A stretch of DNA of 64,000 nt from Clostridium sp. (GTDB lineage: Bacteria; Bacillota; Clostridia; Oscillospirales; Acutalibacteraceae): contig JAISSW010000002.1 of NCBI GenBank assembly GCA_031272895.1, positions 62,001-126,000 on the forward strand, read 5' to 3'. This document shows, piece by piece, positions 26,525 to 34,497 of this stretch. Position 1 is the stretch's first letter. Each line of letters starts with the position of its first letter. The notes beneath the pieces were generated by a model. The model was not told where the DNA came from. It saw nothing but the letters and a program-made list of their open reading frames with translations, and ran no database searches. The position numbers were made by a program, and so were the translations under genes.

Positions 26525-28240
26525 ATGCCGCGCAGTGATTGGTACAAGGACCTTGTTTTCTATCAAATTTGGCCGCGCTCCTTTAAGGACGGCAACGGCG
26601 ACGGGATTGGCGATTTGGCGGGGGTGCTTGAAAAGCTGGAATATATCCGCGATTTGGGCTGTAACGCCATTTGGTTTTCTCCGCTGTATTGCTCGCCTCA
26701 GGCGGACTATGGCTACGACATTGCGGACTACCGCTCCATTGCGCCCGAATACGGCACCATGGAGCAGTTTAAGCAGGTGCTGAACAGGGCGCACGAGCTT
26801 GGCATTAAGGTTATAATGGACCTGGTGCTTAACCACACCAGCAACAAGCACGCCTGGTTTGAGGAGAGCATGGACCCAAGCTCACCAAAAAGGGATTGGT
26901 ACTTTTGGCGGCAGGGCAAGAGCGGCAACAAAAAGCCGCCCAACAATTGGACCTCCACCTTCCCCGGGCCGGGCTGGGAATATGTGCCGCAGGCGGGCGC
27001 GTGGTACCTGCACCTGTTTGCCGTGGAGCAGCCCGACCTTAACCACGATAACCCCGCCCTGCGTGAGGAACTGAAGGACATTCAGCGCTTTTGGTTGGAT
27101 ATGGGCGTTGACGGCTTCCGCGAGGACGTGATAACCTACATAAGCAAAAAGGAGGGGCTGCCAAACGGGTTCCCCTTAATGCCGGCGGGCAGGGGCATGG
27201 AGCATTTCTCCTACGGACCGAACCTGCGCAAATACCTTGAGGAATACCGCGCCGTGCTGGACGAATACGACGCGATAACCGTGGGCGAGGCACCGGGTGT
27301 AACACCGAAAAAGGCTCTGCTGTTTATTGACGAAAAAAAGCCTGTGCTGGACATGATGTTCCATTTCCAGCACATGGCGGCCGACTGCATAGGTCTTGCG
27401 TGGGTAAAAACAAAATTCAGCCTGCGCAAGCTGAAAAAGGTGTTTGGCGATTGGCAAAAAAAGCTTGCCGACAAGGCTTGGAACACCCTTTACCTTGAAA
27501 ACCATGACCAACCGCGCTCAGTCAGCCGCTTTGGCTGCACCGACAGCGAGGAGCTGCGCGTTGCCAGCGCAAAGGCTCTTGCCGCGGCTTATATGCTTCA
27601 GCAGGGCACCCCCTTTGTTTACCAGGGGCAGGAAATAGGCATGACCAACAACCCCCTGCCGGAGCTTGAGGATTACCCCGACGTTGCGACGCAGAACACC
27701 TACAAGCTGTTCCGTAAGCTGGGCTTCAGCCACAAGCGCACCATGGAGCACGCGCGCTACGCCGCAAGGGACAACGCCCGCACGCCCGTGCAATGGGATT
27801 CAAGCGCCAACGCGGGCTTCACAACCGGGGAAAAGCCCTGGTTCGGCGTTAACCCAAATTACCCCGCAATTAACGTCGCCGACGCGATTGCGGACGAAAA
27901 CAGCGTGCTCAACTGGTATAGGCGCCTGATTGAATTCAGGAAGAAAACGCCGGTTATCCGCAGCGGCGGCTACAGGGATTTATGTCCGCGCAGCGACAAG
28001 CTTTATATGTATACGCGCACGGGGACGGAAAGCAGCTGCCTTGTGGTGGTGTCCTTCAGCAAAAAGCCCCTGCTTATCTCCCTGCCGCCGGAGCTTGCCC
28101 AGGCGGGTCATGTGCTTGTGCTGGACAGCGAAAACCCGCACGTCTACGCGGATTACTCAAGTCCGCGCTTTGAGAGGGAGATAACAATAGCCCCCTACCA
28201 AGCGCTGGTGTATTTATACGGAAAAAAAGTGAAAAAGTAA
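26525..28240 (+). CDS. Alpha-glucosidase / oligo-1,6-glucosidase, GH13
   Basis: A cytoplasmic GH13 enzyme of 571 residues (no signal peptide) that releases glucose from short alpha-glucans. The order of motifs is regular: YQIWPRSFKD, YDIADYRSI, DLVLNHTS, GVDGFREDVI (nucleophile Asp near residue 200), VGEAPG (acid/base Glu near 254), and LENHDQPRS (transition-state Asp near 328). The NNWTSTFPGPGWEY segment fits the oligo-1,6-glucosidase subgroup. Preferred linkage (alpha-1,6 or alpha-1,4) cannot be fixed from motifs. Monocistronic, with its own promoter and terminator. Confidence 0.92.
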   Translation: MPRSDWYKDLVFYQIWPRSFKDGNGDGIGDLAGVLEKLEYIRDLGCNAIWFSPLYCSPQADYGYDIADYRSIAPEYGTMEQFKQVLNRAHELGIKVIMDLVLNHTSNKHAWFEESMDPSSPKRDWYFWRQGKSGNKKPPNNWTSTFPGPGWEYVPQAGAWYLHLFAVEQPDLNHDNPALREELKDIQRFWLDMGVDGFREDVITYISKKEGLPNGFPLMPAGRGMEHFSYGPNLRKYLEEYRAVLDEYDAITVGEAPGVTPKKALLFIDEKKPVLDMMFHFQHMAADCIGLAWVKTKFSLRKLKKVFGDWQKKLADKAWNTLYLENHDQPRSVSRFGCTDSEELRVASAKALAAAYMLQQGTPFVYQGQEIGMTNNPLPELEDYPDVATQNTYKLFRKLGFSHKRTMEHARYAARDNARTPVQWDSSANAGFTTGEKPWFGVNPNYPAINVADAIADENSVLNWYRRLIEFRKKTPVIRSGGYRDLCPRSDKLYMYTRTGTESSCLVVVSFSKKPLLISLPPELAQAGHVLVLDSENPHVYADYSSPRFEREITIAPYQALVYLYGKKVKK

Positions 28241-28251
28241 GCCGATTACAC

Positions 28252-28285
28252 AAGGCGGGGCAAGACTGCGCTTGCCCTGCCTTTT
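28252..28285 (+). terminator. Terminator after the GH13 gene
   Basis: A 13-bp stem AAGGCGGGGCAAG / CTTGCCCTGCCTT (one G-T) with a 6-base loop and a T run. It may also serve sigG, which ends right beside it from the other strand. Confidence 0.85.
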
Positions 28286-29054
28286 ATATCCCCGCCCCGC
28301 GCACCGAACGCAGGGCGCTTTTTTCAAGCCGGCTCACCTGCGCCTGGGATATGCCTATTTCCTCGGCCACCTCCATTTGCGTGTGCCCCTGCATGAAGCG
28401 CAAATACAGTATCTTCTTCTCCCTCTCCGGCAGCCTGCCGATTGACTCCCGCAGCACAATTTCATCCAACCACGCGTCCTCACCCTCCGGCGCGCGCACC
28501 TGGTCCATAACATATATTGTGTCGCCGCCGTCTGAATACACCGGCTCCTGCAGGGAGATAGGCTCGACTATCGCCTCCAGCGCCATAAGCACCTCCTCCC
28601 GCGGCAGACCAAGCTCCTTGGCAATTTCCTCAACCGTAGGCTCGCGCTGCAGCGCCCCGGTAAGCCTTTCCTTTGCCTGCATGGCGTGATAGGCAATATC
28701 CCTAAGGGAACGACTGACGCGAACGGGGTTGTTATCCCGCAGGTAGCGGCGGATTTCCCCTAGAATCATGGGGACCGCGTATGTGGAGAAACGCACGTTC
28801 TGCGCAATGTCAAAGTTATCAATGGACTTCATAAGACCTATACAGCCAACCTGGAAGAGGTCGTCCGGGTTTTCGCCGCGCCCCGCAAAGCGCCCGCATA
28901 TGCTCAGCACCAAGCGCAGGTTGCCGGTTATAAGCTGCTCCCGCGCCTTTTTGTCGCCCTCCCGCGCGGAACGCAGCAGACGCATCTTCTCGCTTTCCTT
29001 AAGCACGGGCAGCTTGGACGTGTCCACCCCGCAAATCTCCACCTTTGATGTCAA
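28284..29054 (-). CDS. sigG: Sporulation sigma factor SigG
   Basis: The late forespore sigma factor. The N-terminus KVEICGVDTSKLPVL is the near-invariant SigG tag that contacts anti-sigma factors. Core-binding region 2 (DDLFQVGCIGLMKSIDNFD) and region 2.4 (YLRDNNPVRVSRSLRD) are very close to known SigG, as is region 4 (TQMEVAEEIGISQAQVSRLEK). I start it at TTG 29054 (256 residues), because GGGAGGG lies 6 bp upstream; an ATG 24 bp earlier overlaps that site. A 13-bp stem covers this site (29063-29112). It sits alone, not beside sigE/spoIIGA, and 47 bp after a holin-like gene. Confidence 0.97.
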   Translation of the reverse strand: MTSKVEICGVDTSKLPVLKESEKMRLLRSAREGDKKAREQLITGNLRLVLSICGRFAGRGENPDDLFQVGCIGLMKSIDNFDIAQNVRFSTYAVPMILGEIRRYLRDNNPVRVSRSLRDIAYHAMQAKERLTGALQREPTVEEIAKELGLPREEVLMALEAIVEPISLQEPVYSDGGDTIYVMDQVRAPEGEDAWLDEIVLRESIGRLPEREKKILYLRFMQGHTQMEVAEEIGISQAQVSRLEKSALRSVRGAGI

Positions 29055-29062
29055 AAAGAACC

Positions 29063-29112
29063 CTCCCTTTTTCCGCAATAGCCTTGTGCTTAGTATTGAC
29101 GGAAAAAGGGAG
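29063..29112 (-). promoter_or_regulatory. Stem-loop sequestering the sigG ribosome-binding site
   Basis: A perfect 13-bp inverted repeat, CTCCCTTTTTCCG at 29063-29075 and CGGAAAAAGGGAG at 29100-29112, with a 24-base loop. In the mRNA the 3' arm contains GGGAG of the Shine-Dalgarno GGGAGGG, so pairing would hide it. A leader hairpin that lowers sigG translation is known in Bacillus subtilis; the one here would be analogous. A terminator for the upstream gene is less likely given the long loop and interrupted T run. Confidence 0.75.
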
Positions 29113-29124
29113 TTTTAGCAGCGC

Positions 29125-29571
29125 CTATTCCTGCTTGTCGCCGTTCTGCTCTACCTGCTGCTTGAGCATATTGACCACCCTTTGCAAAAAGGCCGGGAAG
29201 GGTACGCCCAAGGCGTTAAGGTTCTCCAAAACGGAGATAAACTCGTTGATGCACAGCCACAGCACCACCAGCAGCCCGAAAATCAGCTTTGGGCTGTAGC
29301 TTATGCCAACGCCCTCCAGCACGGAGGGTAAAAGCCAATCCACCCCCGCGCCGACGAACACCGCCGCAACGCCGGCAAGCTTTTTACAGGCGCCGGCAAA
29401 CGCCAGCTTGGAGCACAGCTGCCTTTGGACGCAAGCCTTTGCCAAGCCCGTCGCCAAATCCAGCAGCATTGCCAACGCAAAAATGATTATCGGCAGCTCC
29501 ATTTGCCCAAGGTACGCCATAAGTCCCGCCAAGGGTGCCGCAAGCAAGCCCTCCAAAAAGAATTTTTTCAT
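29125..29571 (-). CDS. Phage-type holin (toxin secretion/lysis holin family)
   Basis: A 148-residue small membrane protein of the Phage_holin_4_1 / TcdE-UviB family. It has three or so hydrophobic segments (about residues 8-33, 55-73, 88-105), the conserved LDLATGLAKA, FAGACKKLAG and INEFISVLENLNALGVPFP stretches, and a charged C-terminal tail. The start at 29571 (MKKFFLEG) has AAAGGA upstream. No lysin or phage gene is nearby. It has its own promoter and is directly upstream of sigG on the same strand. Role unknown; lysis or export of a wall enzyme is possible. Confidence 0.88.
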   Translation of the reverse strand: MKKFFLEGLLAAPLAGLMAYLGQMELPIIIFALAMLLDLATGLAKACVQRQLCSKLAFAGACKKLAGVAAVFVGAGVDWLLPSVLEGVGISYSPKLIFGLLVVLWLCINEFISVLENLNALGVPFPAFLQRVVNMLKQQVEQNGDKQE

Positions 29572-29657
29572 AGCCTGTCCTTTCTTAAAAAGCGCGGTTT
29601 GCACTAACAAAATATGACAAACAGCACCCGTTTGCTAACGGGCGCCGCTTACTTAAT

Positions 29658-29686
29658 ATTATACAGCAAGAACAAATGTTTGTAAA
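29658..29686 (-). promoter_or_regulatory. Promoter of the holin gene (possibly holin-sigG)
   Basis: On the minus strand TTTACA, 17 bp, TATAAT, about 87 bp upstream of the holin start. It looks like a vegetative sigma-A promoter. Confidence 0.75.
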
Positions 29687-29795
29687 GCCCCCGCAGCAAA
29701 GCTGTCACTTTTTGTGCAATATTCCCAAAAATTGTCATTCTACTCCCCCTTAACTATGCGAATTAAAGAAATGTACATAATTTGTTCAAAAACTG

Positions 29796-29824
29796 TTTAC
29801 ATTTTGAAGCAAAACGTGTATAAT
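29796..29824 (+). promoter_or_regulatory. Promoter of the E2-domain gene
   Basis: TTTACA, 17 bp, TATAAT, about 58 bp before the ATG. Confidence 0.78.
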
Positions 29825-29882
29825 AATCCTGCAAGATGGTTCTTGGATTGATTTTACTTTTTTACCATAAGAGGAGAAAGAC

Positions 29883-30893
29883 ATGGACGCAGTAAAAACC
29901 CTGCCGGCAAGCTCAATGGCGTTCCCGCGCTACCACGACCTGCCCGCAAGCAAAAAGGAAGCCCGCGCGGAATACAAAAAGCGCGTAACAAGGACGACGC
30001 GTTTTGGTATGCAGCGCAAAATCGTCAGCCATATGACGACCGAATCCTGGCAGAATATTCCGCACGTTACTTTCATCTACGAGCCGGACGTAACGGAGTT
30101 TTTTGACGCCTTTAAGCTGATGGCCGAAAAAAACCACACCCGCAATAAGATTACCTTTAACACACTTATGCTGCGCGTAATTGTGGAGGGGCTTAAGGCG
30201 GCGCCGCACCTTAACGGGCACATAAAATACGACCACGATTTTTCCACGGGCAAGATTGAAACGCTGGCTAATATCGACGTTTCCATGCCGTGGATTTTGC
30301 CCAACGGCGAGATGATGACAATCAACCTGCACAACTGCGAGGGACGCAGCTTAGACGACCTGACGGATTACATCAATGACCTTGCACGCAGAATCAACAA
30401 CACGGACCTGACCGAGGCTATGTATGAGGTTTCGTTCGACAACATGATGGGGCTGCTGAAAAAAGGCAAGCTTGGCGAGCCGCTGCGCAAGGTTTTCGGC
30501 GCTAAGGTGGGCAAAAGCAAAATCCGGCGTATGCCGCACAGCGCGCGCAAGGAATATAAGGCAATAGACACACGCGATCGCCTGACGCTTTATGATTTGC
30601 AGCCGGGTACAATAACAATCAGCAACATCGGCTCAATCTACCGTGAGCAGCGCGGGGCGCTGGGTCTGCTGGAGATAATCCCGCCGCAGATTTTTGCCAT
30701 AGCGGTGGGCGCCGTGCAGGAAAAGCCCGGCGTTGTGACCAAGGAGGACGGCACAAAGGAGATTGCCGTGCGCAAAATTTTGCCGCTCTGCTTGGCGCTT
30801 GACCACCGTGCGCTTGACTTTGGCGACGCCGTGCCGTTCATGAAGCGTTTGGACGCAATTTTTGCCAACCCGGAAGAGATGTACCGCTGGTAA
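29883..30893 (+). CDS. Stand-alone 2-oxoacid dehydrogenase E2-type acyltransferase domain
   Basis: A 336-residue protein that consists only of the catalytic domain of dihydrolipoamide acyltransferases (chloramphenicol acetyltransferase fold). Seen: PHVTFIYEPDVTEF, TFNTLMLRVIVEGLKAAPHLNG, GTITISNIGS, and ALDHRALDFGDAVPF near the C-terminus. The catalytic His and Asp of the HxxxDG motif are present, but Gly is displaced by a Phe (HRALDFG). There is no lipoyl domain, no E3-binding domain, and no E1/E3 genes adjacent. It is monocistronic. Acyltransfer to something other than lipoyl-protein is plausible. Confidence 0.85.
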   Translation: MDAVKTLPASSMAFPRYHDLPASKKEARAEYKKRVTRTTRFGMQRKIVSHMTTESWQNIPHVTFIYEPDVTEFFDAFKLMAEKNHTRNKITFNTLMLRVIVEGLKAAPHLNGHIKYDHDFSTGKIETLANIDVSMPWILPNGEMMTINLHNCEGRSLDDLTDYINDLARRINNTDLTEAMYEVSFDNMMGLLKKGKLGEPLRKVFGAKVGKSKIRRMPHSARKEYKAIDTRDRLTLYDLQPGTITISNIGSIYREQRGALGLLEIIPPQIFAIAVGAVQEKPGVVTKEDGTKEIAVRKILPLCLALDHRALDFGDAVPFMKRLDAIFANPEEMYRW

Positions 30894-30908
30894 CAGACAA
30901 ATAAACAG

Positions 30909-30937
30909 GCGCACGGGTGAGCTTCCCGTGCGCTTTT
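30909..30937 (+). terminator. Terminator after the E2-domain gene
   Basis: Stem GCGCACGGG/CCCGTGCGC, 7-base loop, TTTT. It lies just before the converging polC end. Confidence 0.88.
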
Positions 30938-30960
30938 GCTTTATATGGTACCGACACTCC

Positions 30961-33900
30961 CTAAAACAGCGAAACCTGGTCAGCCTCCGGCAAGCCGGCA
31001 AAGGCATTTGCCCCGCGCAGGGCTTCCATTACAAGGCTGCTGACCTTTGCGTGGATTTGGAAATCCTCTATTGAGGTAAATTTCCCCGGCGCCTTATCCC
31101 TTGCGGCGGCACAGGCGCTCGCCGCCTGCTTACCTATTCCGTCCAGCGCGGAGAACGGAAGGCGTATTCCGTCGTCCTCCAAGGCGTATATTTCCGCGCA
31201 GGATTTATAGAGGTCAACCGGCAGCACACCAATGCCGCGCAGCAGCATTTCGTTAACTATCTGCAGTATTTCGTAGCTGCCCTCCTCCTTGGGCGTAGCC
31301 TCCTTGCGCTGCATTTTGCCCTCAAGCTGCTTCAGCCTTTCCTCTACGGCTCCTTGCCCGCGCAGAATAACCTGAGCCTCCACCGCGGAACCCTTGACCG
31401 TAAGGCAAACGGCGTAATACTCCTTGGGGTAATAGAGCTTATACCACGCAAGGCGCAGGGCGGCGATAACGTAGGCGGCGGCGTGCGCCTTCGGGAACAT
31501 ATACTTAATTTTTCGGCAAGAGTCAAGGTACCACTCCGGCAGGTCAATGGCTTGCATTGCGTCAATATGCTCCTGCGTCAGGGCAAACCTTGCCTTGCCC
31601 TTTCGCACAATCTCAGTAATTTCAAACGCCATGCTTGAATCCATACCCTTTTGCATTAGGGTCAGCATTATGTTGTCGCGCAGACCGATAACGTCCGCTA
31701 TGGTGCATTCGCCGCTGTCAATCAGTTCCTTGGCGTTGCCGTGCCACACGTCCGTGCCGTGGGAAAGCCCGGATATTTGCAGCAAATCCGCGAAGCTTTT
31801 TGGCTTTGCGTCCAGAAGCATTTGTATTGTGTTGCGCGTACCCATCTCCGGAATTGAGAGCGTACCCGTCTGCACCCCAAGCTGCTCTGCTGTTATTCCA
31901 AGCGGCTCAGGTGAGCGGAAAAGCTCGTAAAGCCGGCGGTCGCTTATGTTTGCCTTGGTGACGGGTATTCCCGTCAGCTCCTCCAGATGCTTATAGATTG
32001 TGGGTACGTCATGCCCCAAAATATCCAGCTTCAGCAAGGTGTCATGCAGCATGGTTTTGAAGTCAAACTGCGTGGTCATCATGTCCCGCTCGGTTTTGTC
32101 CGCAGGGAATTGCACCGGGGTAAAGTCCTCAATATCCATTGTGGAGGGTATGACCACCATGCCGCCCGGGTGCTGCCCGGTGGTTCTTTTTACCCCAACG
32201 CAGCCGCGCACAAGCCGTTCTATCTCCGCATGGCGGGTGTCGGCCCGACCCGCCGCCTCAAGGTATTTTTTCACAAAGCCAAACGCCGTTTTGTCTTTTA
32301 GCGCCTGAATTGTGCCCGCCTTATAGCAGTTTTCCTTGCCGAAAAGCTCCTCGGTGTAGCTGTGTACCTCGTTTTGTATGTCGCCGGAAAAGTTCAGGTC
32401 AATATCCGGCTGCTTTTCCGCGTTGAAGCCCAAAAAGGTTTCAAAGGGAATATCATGTCCGTCGCGCCCAAGCTCCTCCCCACAGACGGGGCATTTTTTT
32501 TCGGGTAAATCAAAGCCGGAGCCGACTGACCCGTCCGTCACAAATTCGCTGTGGCGGCAGCCCGGGCAAAGATAGTGCGGCGGCAAGGGGTTGACCTCGG
32601 ATATTCCCGCAAGGCTTGCCACAATCGAGCTGCCGACGGAGCCGCGGGAGCCAACCTCATAGCCCTTGCTTTTTGAGAACGCCACCAGCTTTTGCGCCGT
32701 CATATACATAACCGCAAAGCCGTTTTCGATTATTGGCACAAGCTCCCGTTCCAAGCGCTCCTCAATAAGCCGCGGCAGCTCGTCGCCGTAAAGCTCACGG
32801 GCGCGGGCATAGCAAATGCTGCGCAGCTCCTCGTCCGCGCCGGGCATTGCCGGGGCAAAGGTTCCCTTTGGTATGGGGCGCAGCTCCTCGCAGGAATCCG
32901 CAATCGCAACAGGGTTTTTAACCACGGCGGCGTAGGCATCTTCCTCCCCAAGGTAGGCGAACTCCTCCAGCATTTCAGCCGTGGTTTTGAAGAACAGCGG
33001 CGCCTGGTAGGCTGCGTCGTCATAGCTTTGCCCCGCCTGCAAAATCTCGCGGAAGATGCTGTCACGCTCGTCCAAAAAGTGGACGTCGCCCGTTGCAACA
33101 AGCGGCTTGCCAAGCTCCGCCGCAAGCCCCGCAAGCTGAATATTTATCTGCCGCAGAGCCTCCTCTCCCTCAAGCCGCGGCGGTTGGATTTCACCGTCGC
33201 GGTTCTTGTATTCACGCGTCAAAAAGGCGTTGTTGCCAATTGGCATTATCTCAACGAAGTCATAAAAGCTCGCGATTTCCAACTGCTCCCGGCGGCTTTT
33301 GCCGTCCAGCACGGCACGGTAAAGCTCCCCCGCCTCGCAGGCGGAGCCGAGAATAAGCCCCTCGCGGTGGCGCTCAAGCTCGCTGCGCGGCATACGCGGG
33401 CGGCGGTAGAAATAATCCATGTTGGATTTTGAGATTAACCTATAGAGATTCTTTAGCCCCGCTTGGTTTTTTGCCAGCAAAATTATGTGGTGGCTCTTTT
33501 CCTTCTTGGGGTCCTTGCCGCCGCGGTCGTCAACATAATAGCCCTCGCAGCCGAGAATTATTTTTACCCCGTGCTTTTTGCCCGCCGCAGCCGCCTCCGG
33601 CAAGGCCTGCACAACGCCGTGGTCGGTTATTGCCATTGCCTTGTGGCCCCAGTAGGCGGCTCTCTCCACCAGCCTTGCCGCCGAACACACACCGTCCATG
33701 GCGCTGAGCTTGGTATGCAGGTGCAGCTCCACCCTTTTTTCCGGCGCGTCGTCGCGGCGGTGGCTGTATACGGCGGTAACAACATCGCTCACCATAAAGA
33801 CCATTTGCTTCGTGTATTCGTCCCGCAGGTATTGACCGCCAAGCAGCACAAAGCCTCCCTCGCGCAGCTTGCCCTCAAATTTTTCGCATTGCTTCACCGT

Positions 33901-34497
33901 CTTAAAAATTTTAACCGGCACGCTGTCCGTGTAGTCCGTCAGGTTAAAGTTTATTATCCGCCTTGCGCCGCTGCGGGTGGTTTTTGCCGTCAGGTTAAAA
34001 ATTTCGCCGTAGATTACCGCGTAATCCAGCGCCCTTGTCAAGCCGCGGATTTCCATTGGCGCACGGTCTATGCGCTCACCAAAAACCAGCTGCGGCTCGC
34101 TCAGGCACGGCGGCAAAACACCCTCGGCTACCGCTTTTTCCTCGTCGCTCAGCTTTTTTTTCTGCTCGGACTTTTTTGTTTTTGCGGGCGGAGGCGCTTT
34201 TTTTGTCCTTGCAGTGCTCGGCGTGGCCGCCTCGCCCGTAAAAAGCTCCTCCCCTCCCCCGCTGCGGAGCGTCAGAGCAAGCTCATTGAGCTTCAAGGCC
34301 TTTTTCAGCTCCCGGGCGGCGTTCCTTGCGGCATTGCCGTAATCCACGCCCTCCCGCTCGTCCGCAAGCACGGTTGCCCGCATGGTTCGGGCGGGCTTGT
34401 CCAAGCTGCAATCAATCACAACGGCGCCGGAAAGCGCCGCCAAGGTATCGTCACTCAAAAACCTGCCGAAGGCTTCGGCAAACCCCTTTTCACTCAA
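30961..34497 (-). CDS. polC: PolC-type DNA polymerase III alpha subunit lacking the exonuclease domain
   Basis: The Gram-positive leading-strand replicase. Of 1178 residues, the order is: N-terminal region, a Lys-rich linker (about 98-120), OB fold (about 155-245), PHP domain, palm/fingers, clamp-binding QVSLF at the C-terminus. PHP motifs (VELHLHTKLSAMDG, AITDHG, GCEGYY, TGDVHFL) and polymerase motifs (QPDIDLNFSG, TTGQHPGGM, KLDILGHD, KIKYMFPKAHAAAY) are intact. In known PolC an exonuclease of about 165 residues splits the PHP domain. Here residues 322-336 (VDDRGGKDPKKEKSH) bridge it directly. It overlaps ispG by 4 bp. Confidence 0.96.
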   Translation of the reverse strand: MSEKGFAEAFGRFLSDDTLAALSGAVVIDCSLDKPARTMRATVLADEREGVDYGNAARNAARELKKALKLNELALTLRSGGGEELFTGEAATPSTARTKKAPPPAKTKKSEQKKKLSDEEKAVAEGVLPPCLSEPQLVFGERIDRAPMEIRGLTRALDYAVIYGEIFNLTAKTTRSGARRIINFNLTDYTDSVPVKIFKTVKQCEKFEGKLREGGFVLLGGQYLRDEYTKQMVFMVSDVVTAVYSHRRDDAPEKRVELHLHTKLSAMDGVCSAARLVERAAYWGHKAMAITDHGVVQALPEAAAAGKKHGVKIILGCEGYYVDDRGGKDPKKEKSHHIILLAKNQAGLKNLYRLISKSNMDYFYRRPRMPRSELERHREGLILGSACEAGELYRAVLDGKSRREQLEIASFYDFVEIMPIGNNAFLTREYKNRDGEIQPPRLEGEEALRQINIQLAGLAAELGKPLVATGDVHFLDERDSIFREILQAGQSYDDAAYQAPLFFKTTAEMLEEFAYLGEEDAYAAVVKNPVAIADSCEELRPIPKGTFAPAMPGADEELRSICYARARELYGDELPRLIEERLERELVPIIENGFAVMYMTAQKLVAFSKSKGYEVGSRGSVGSSIVASLAGISEVNPLPPHYLCPGCRHSEFVTDGSVGSGFDLPEKKCPVCGEELGRDGHDIPFETFLGFNAEKQPDIDLNFSGDIQNEVHSYTEELFGKENCYKAGTIQALKDKTAFGFVKKYLEAAGRADTRHAEIERLVRGCVGVKRTTGQHPGGMVVIPSTMDIEDFTPVQFPADKTERDMMTTQFDFKTMLHDTLLKLDILGHDVPTIYKHLEELTGIPVTKANISDRRLYELFRSPEPLGITAEQLGVQTGTLSIPEMGTRNTIQMLLDAKPKSFADLLQISGLSHGTDVWHGNAKELIDSGECTIADVIGLRDNIMLTLMQKGMDSSMAFEITEIVRKGKARFALTQEHIDAMQAIDLPEWYLDSCRKIKYMFPKAHAAAYVIAALRLAWYKLYYPKEYYAVCLTVKGSAVEAQVILRGQGAVEERLKQLEGKMQRKEATPKEEGSYEILQIVNEMLLRGIGVLPVDLYKSCAEIYALEDDGIRLPFSALDGIGKQAASACAAARDKAPGKFTSIEDFQIHAKVSSLVMEALRGANAFAGLPEADQVSLF

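Larger units (their letters stand above)
29572..29882. other. Intergenic region between the holin and E2-type genes
   Basis: A 311-bp AT-rich spacer between divergent genes. It carries the two promoters listed separately and, in the holin leader, a CCCGTT/AACGGG stem (about 29623-29644). I see no further gene in it. Confidence 0.6.

Noticed and set aside
29125-29571. Possible prophage remnant around the holin.
   Set aside because: No other phage gene, no att-like repeats, and neighbours are core genes.
30961-34497. Frameshift or truncation in polC as cause of the missing exonuclease.
   Set aside because: The frame is open over the whole length and flanking PHP motifs join smoothly; an in-frame loss is what the sequence shows, though an assembly gap cannot be excluded.
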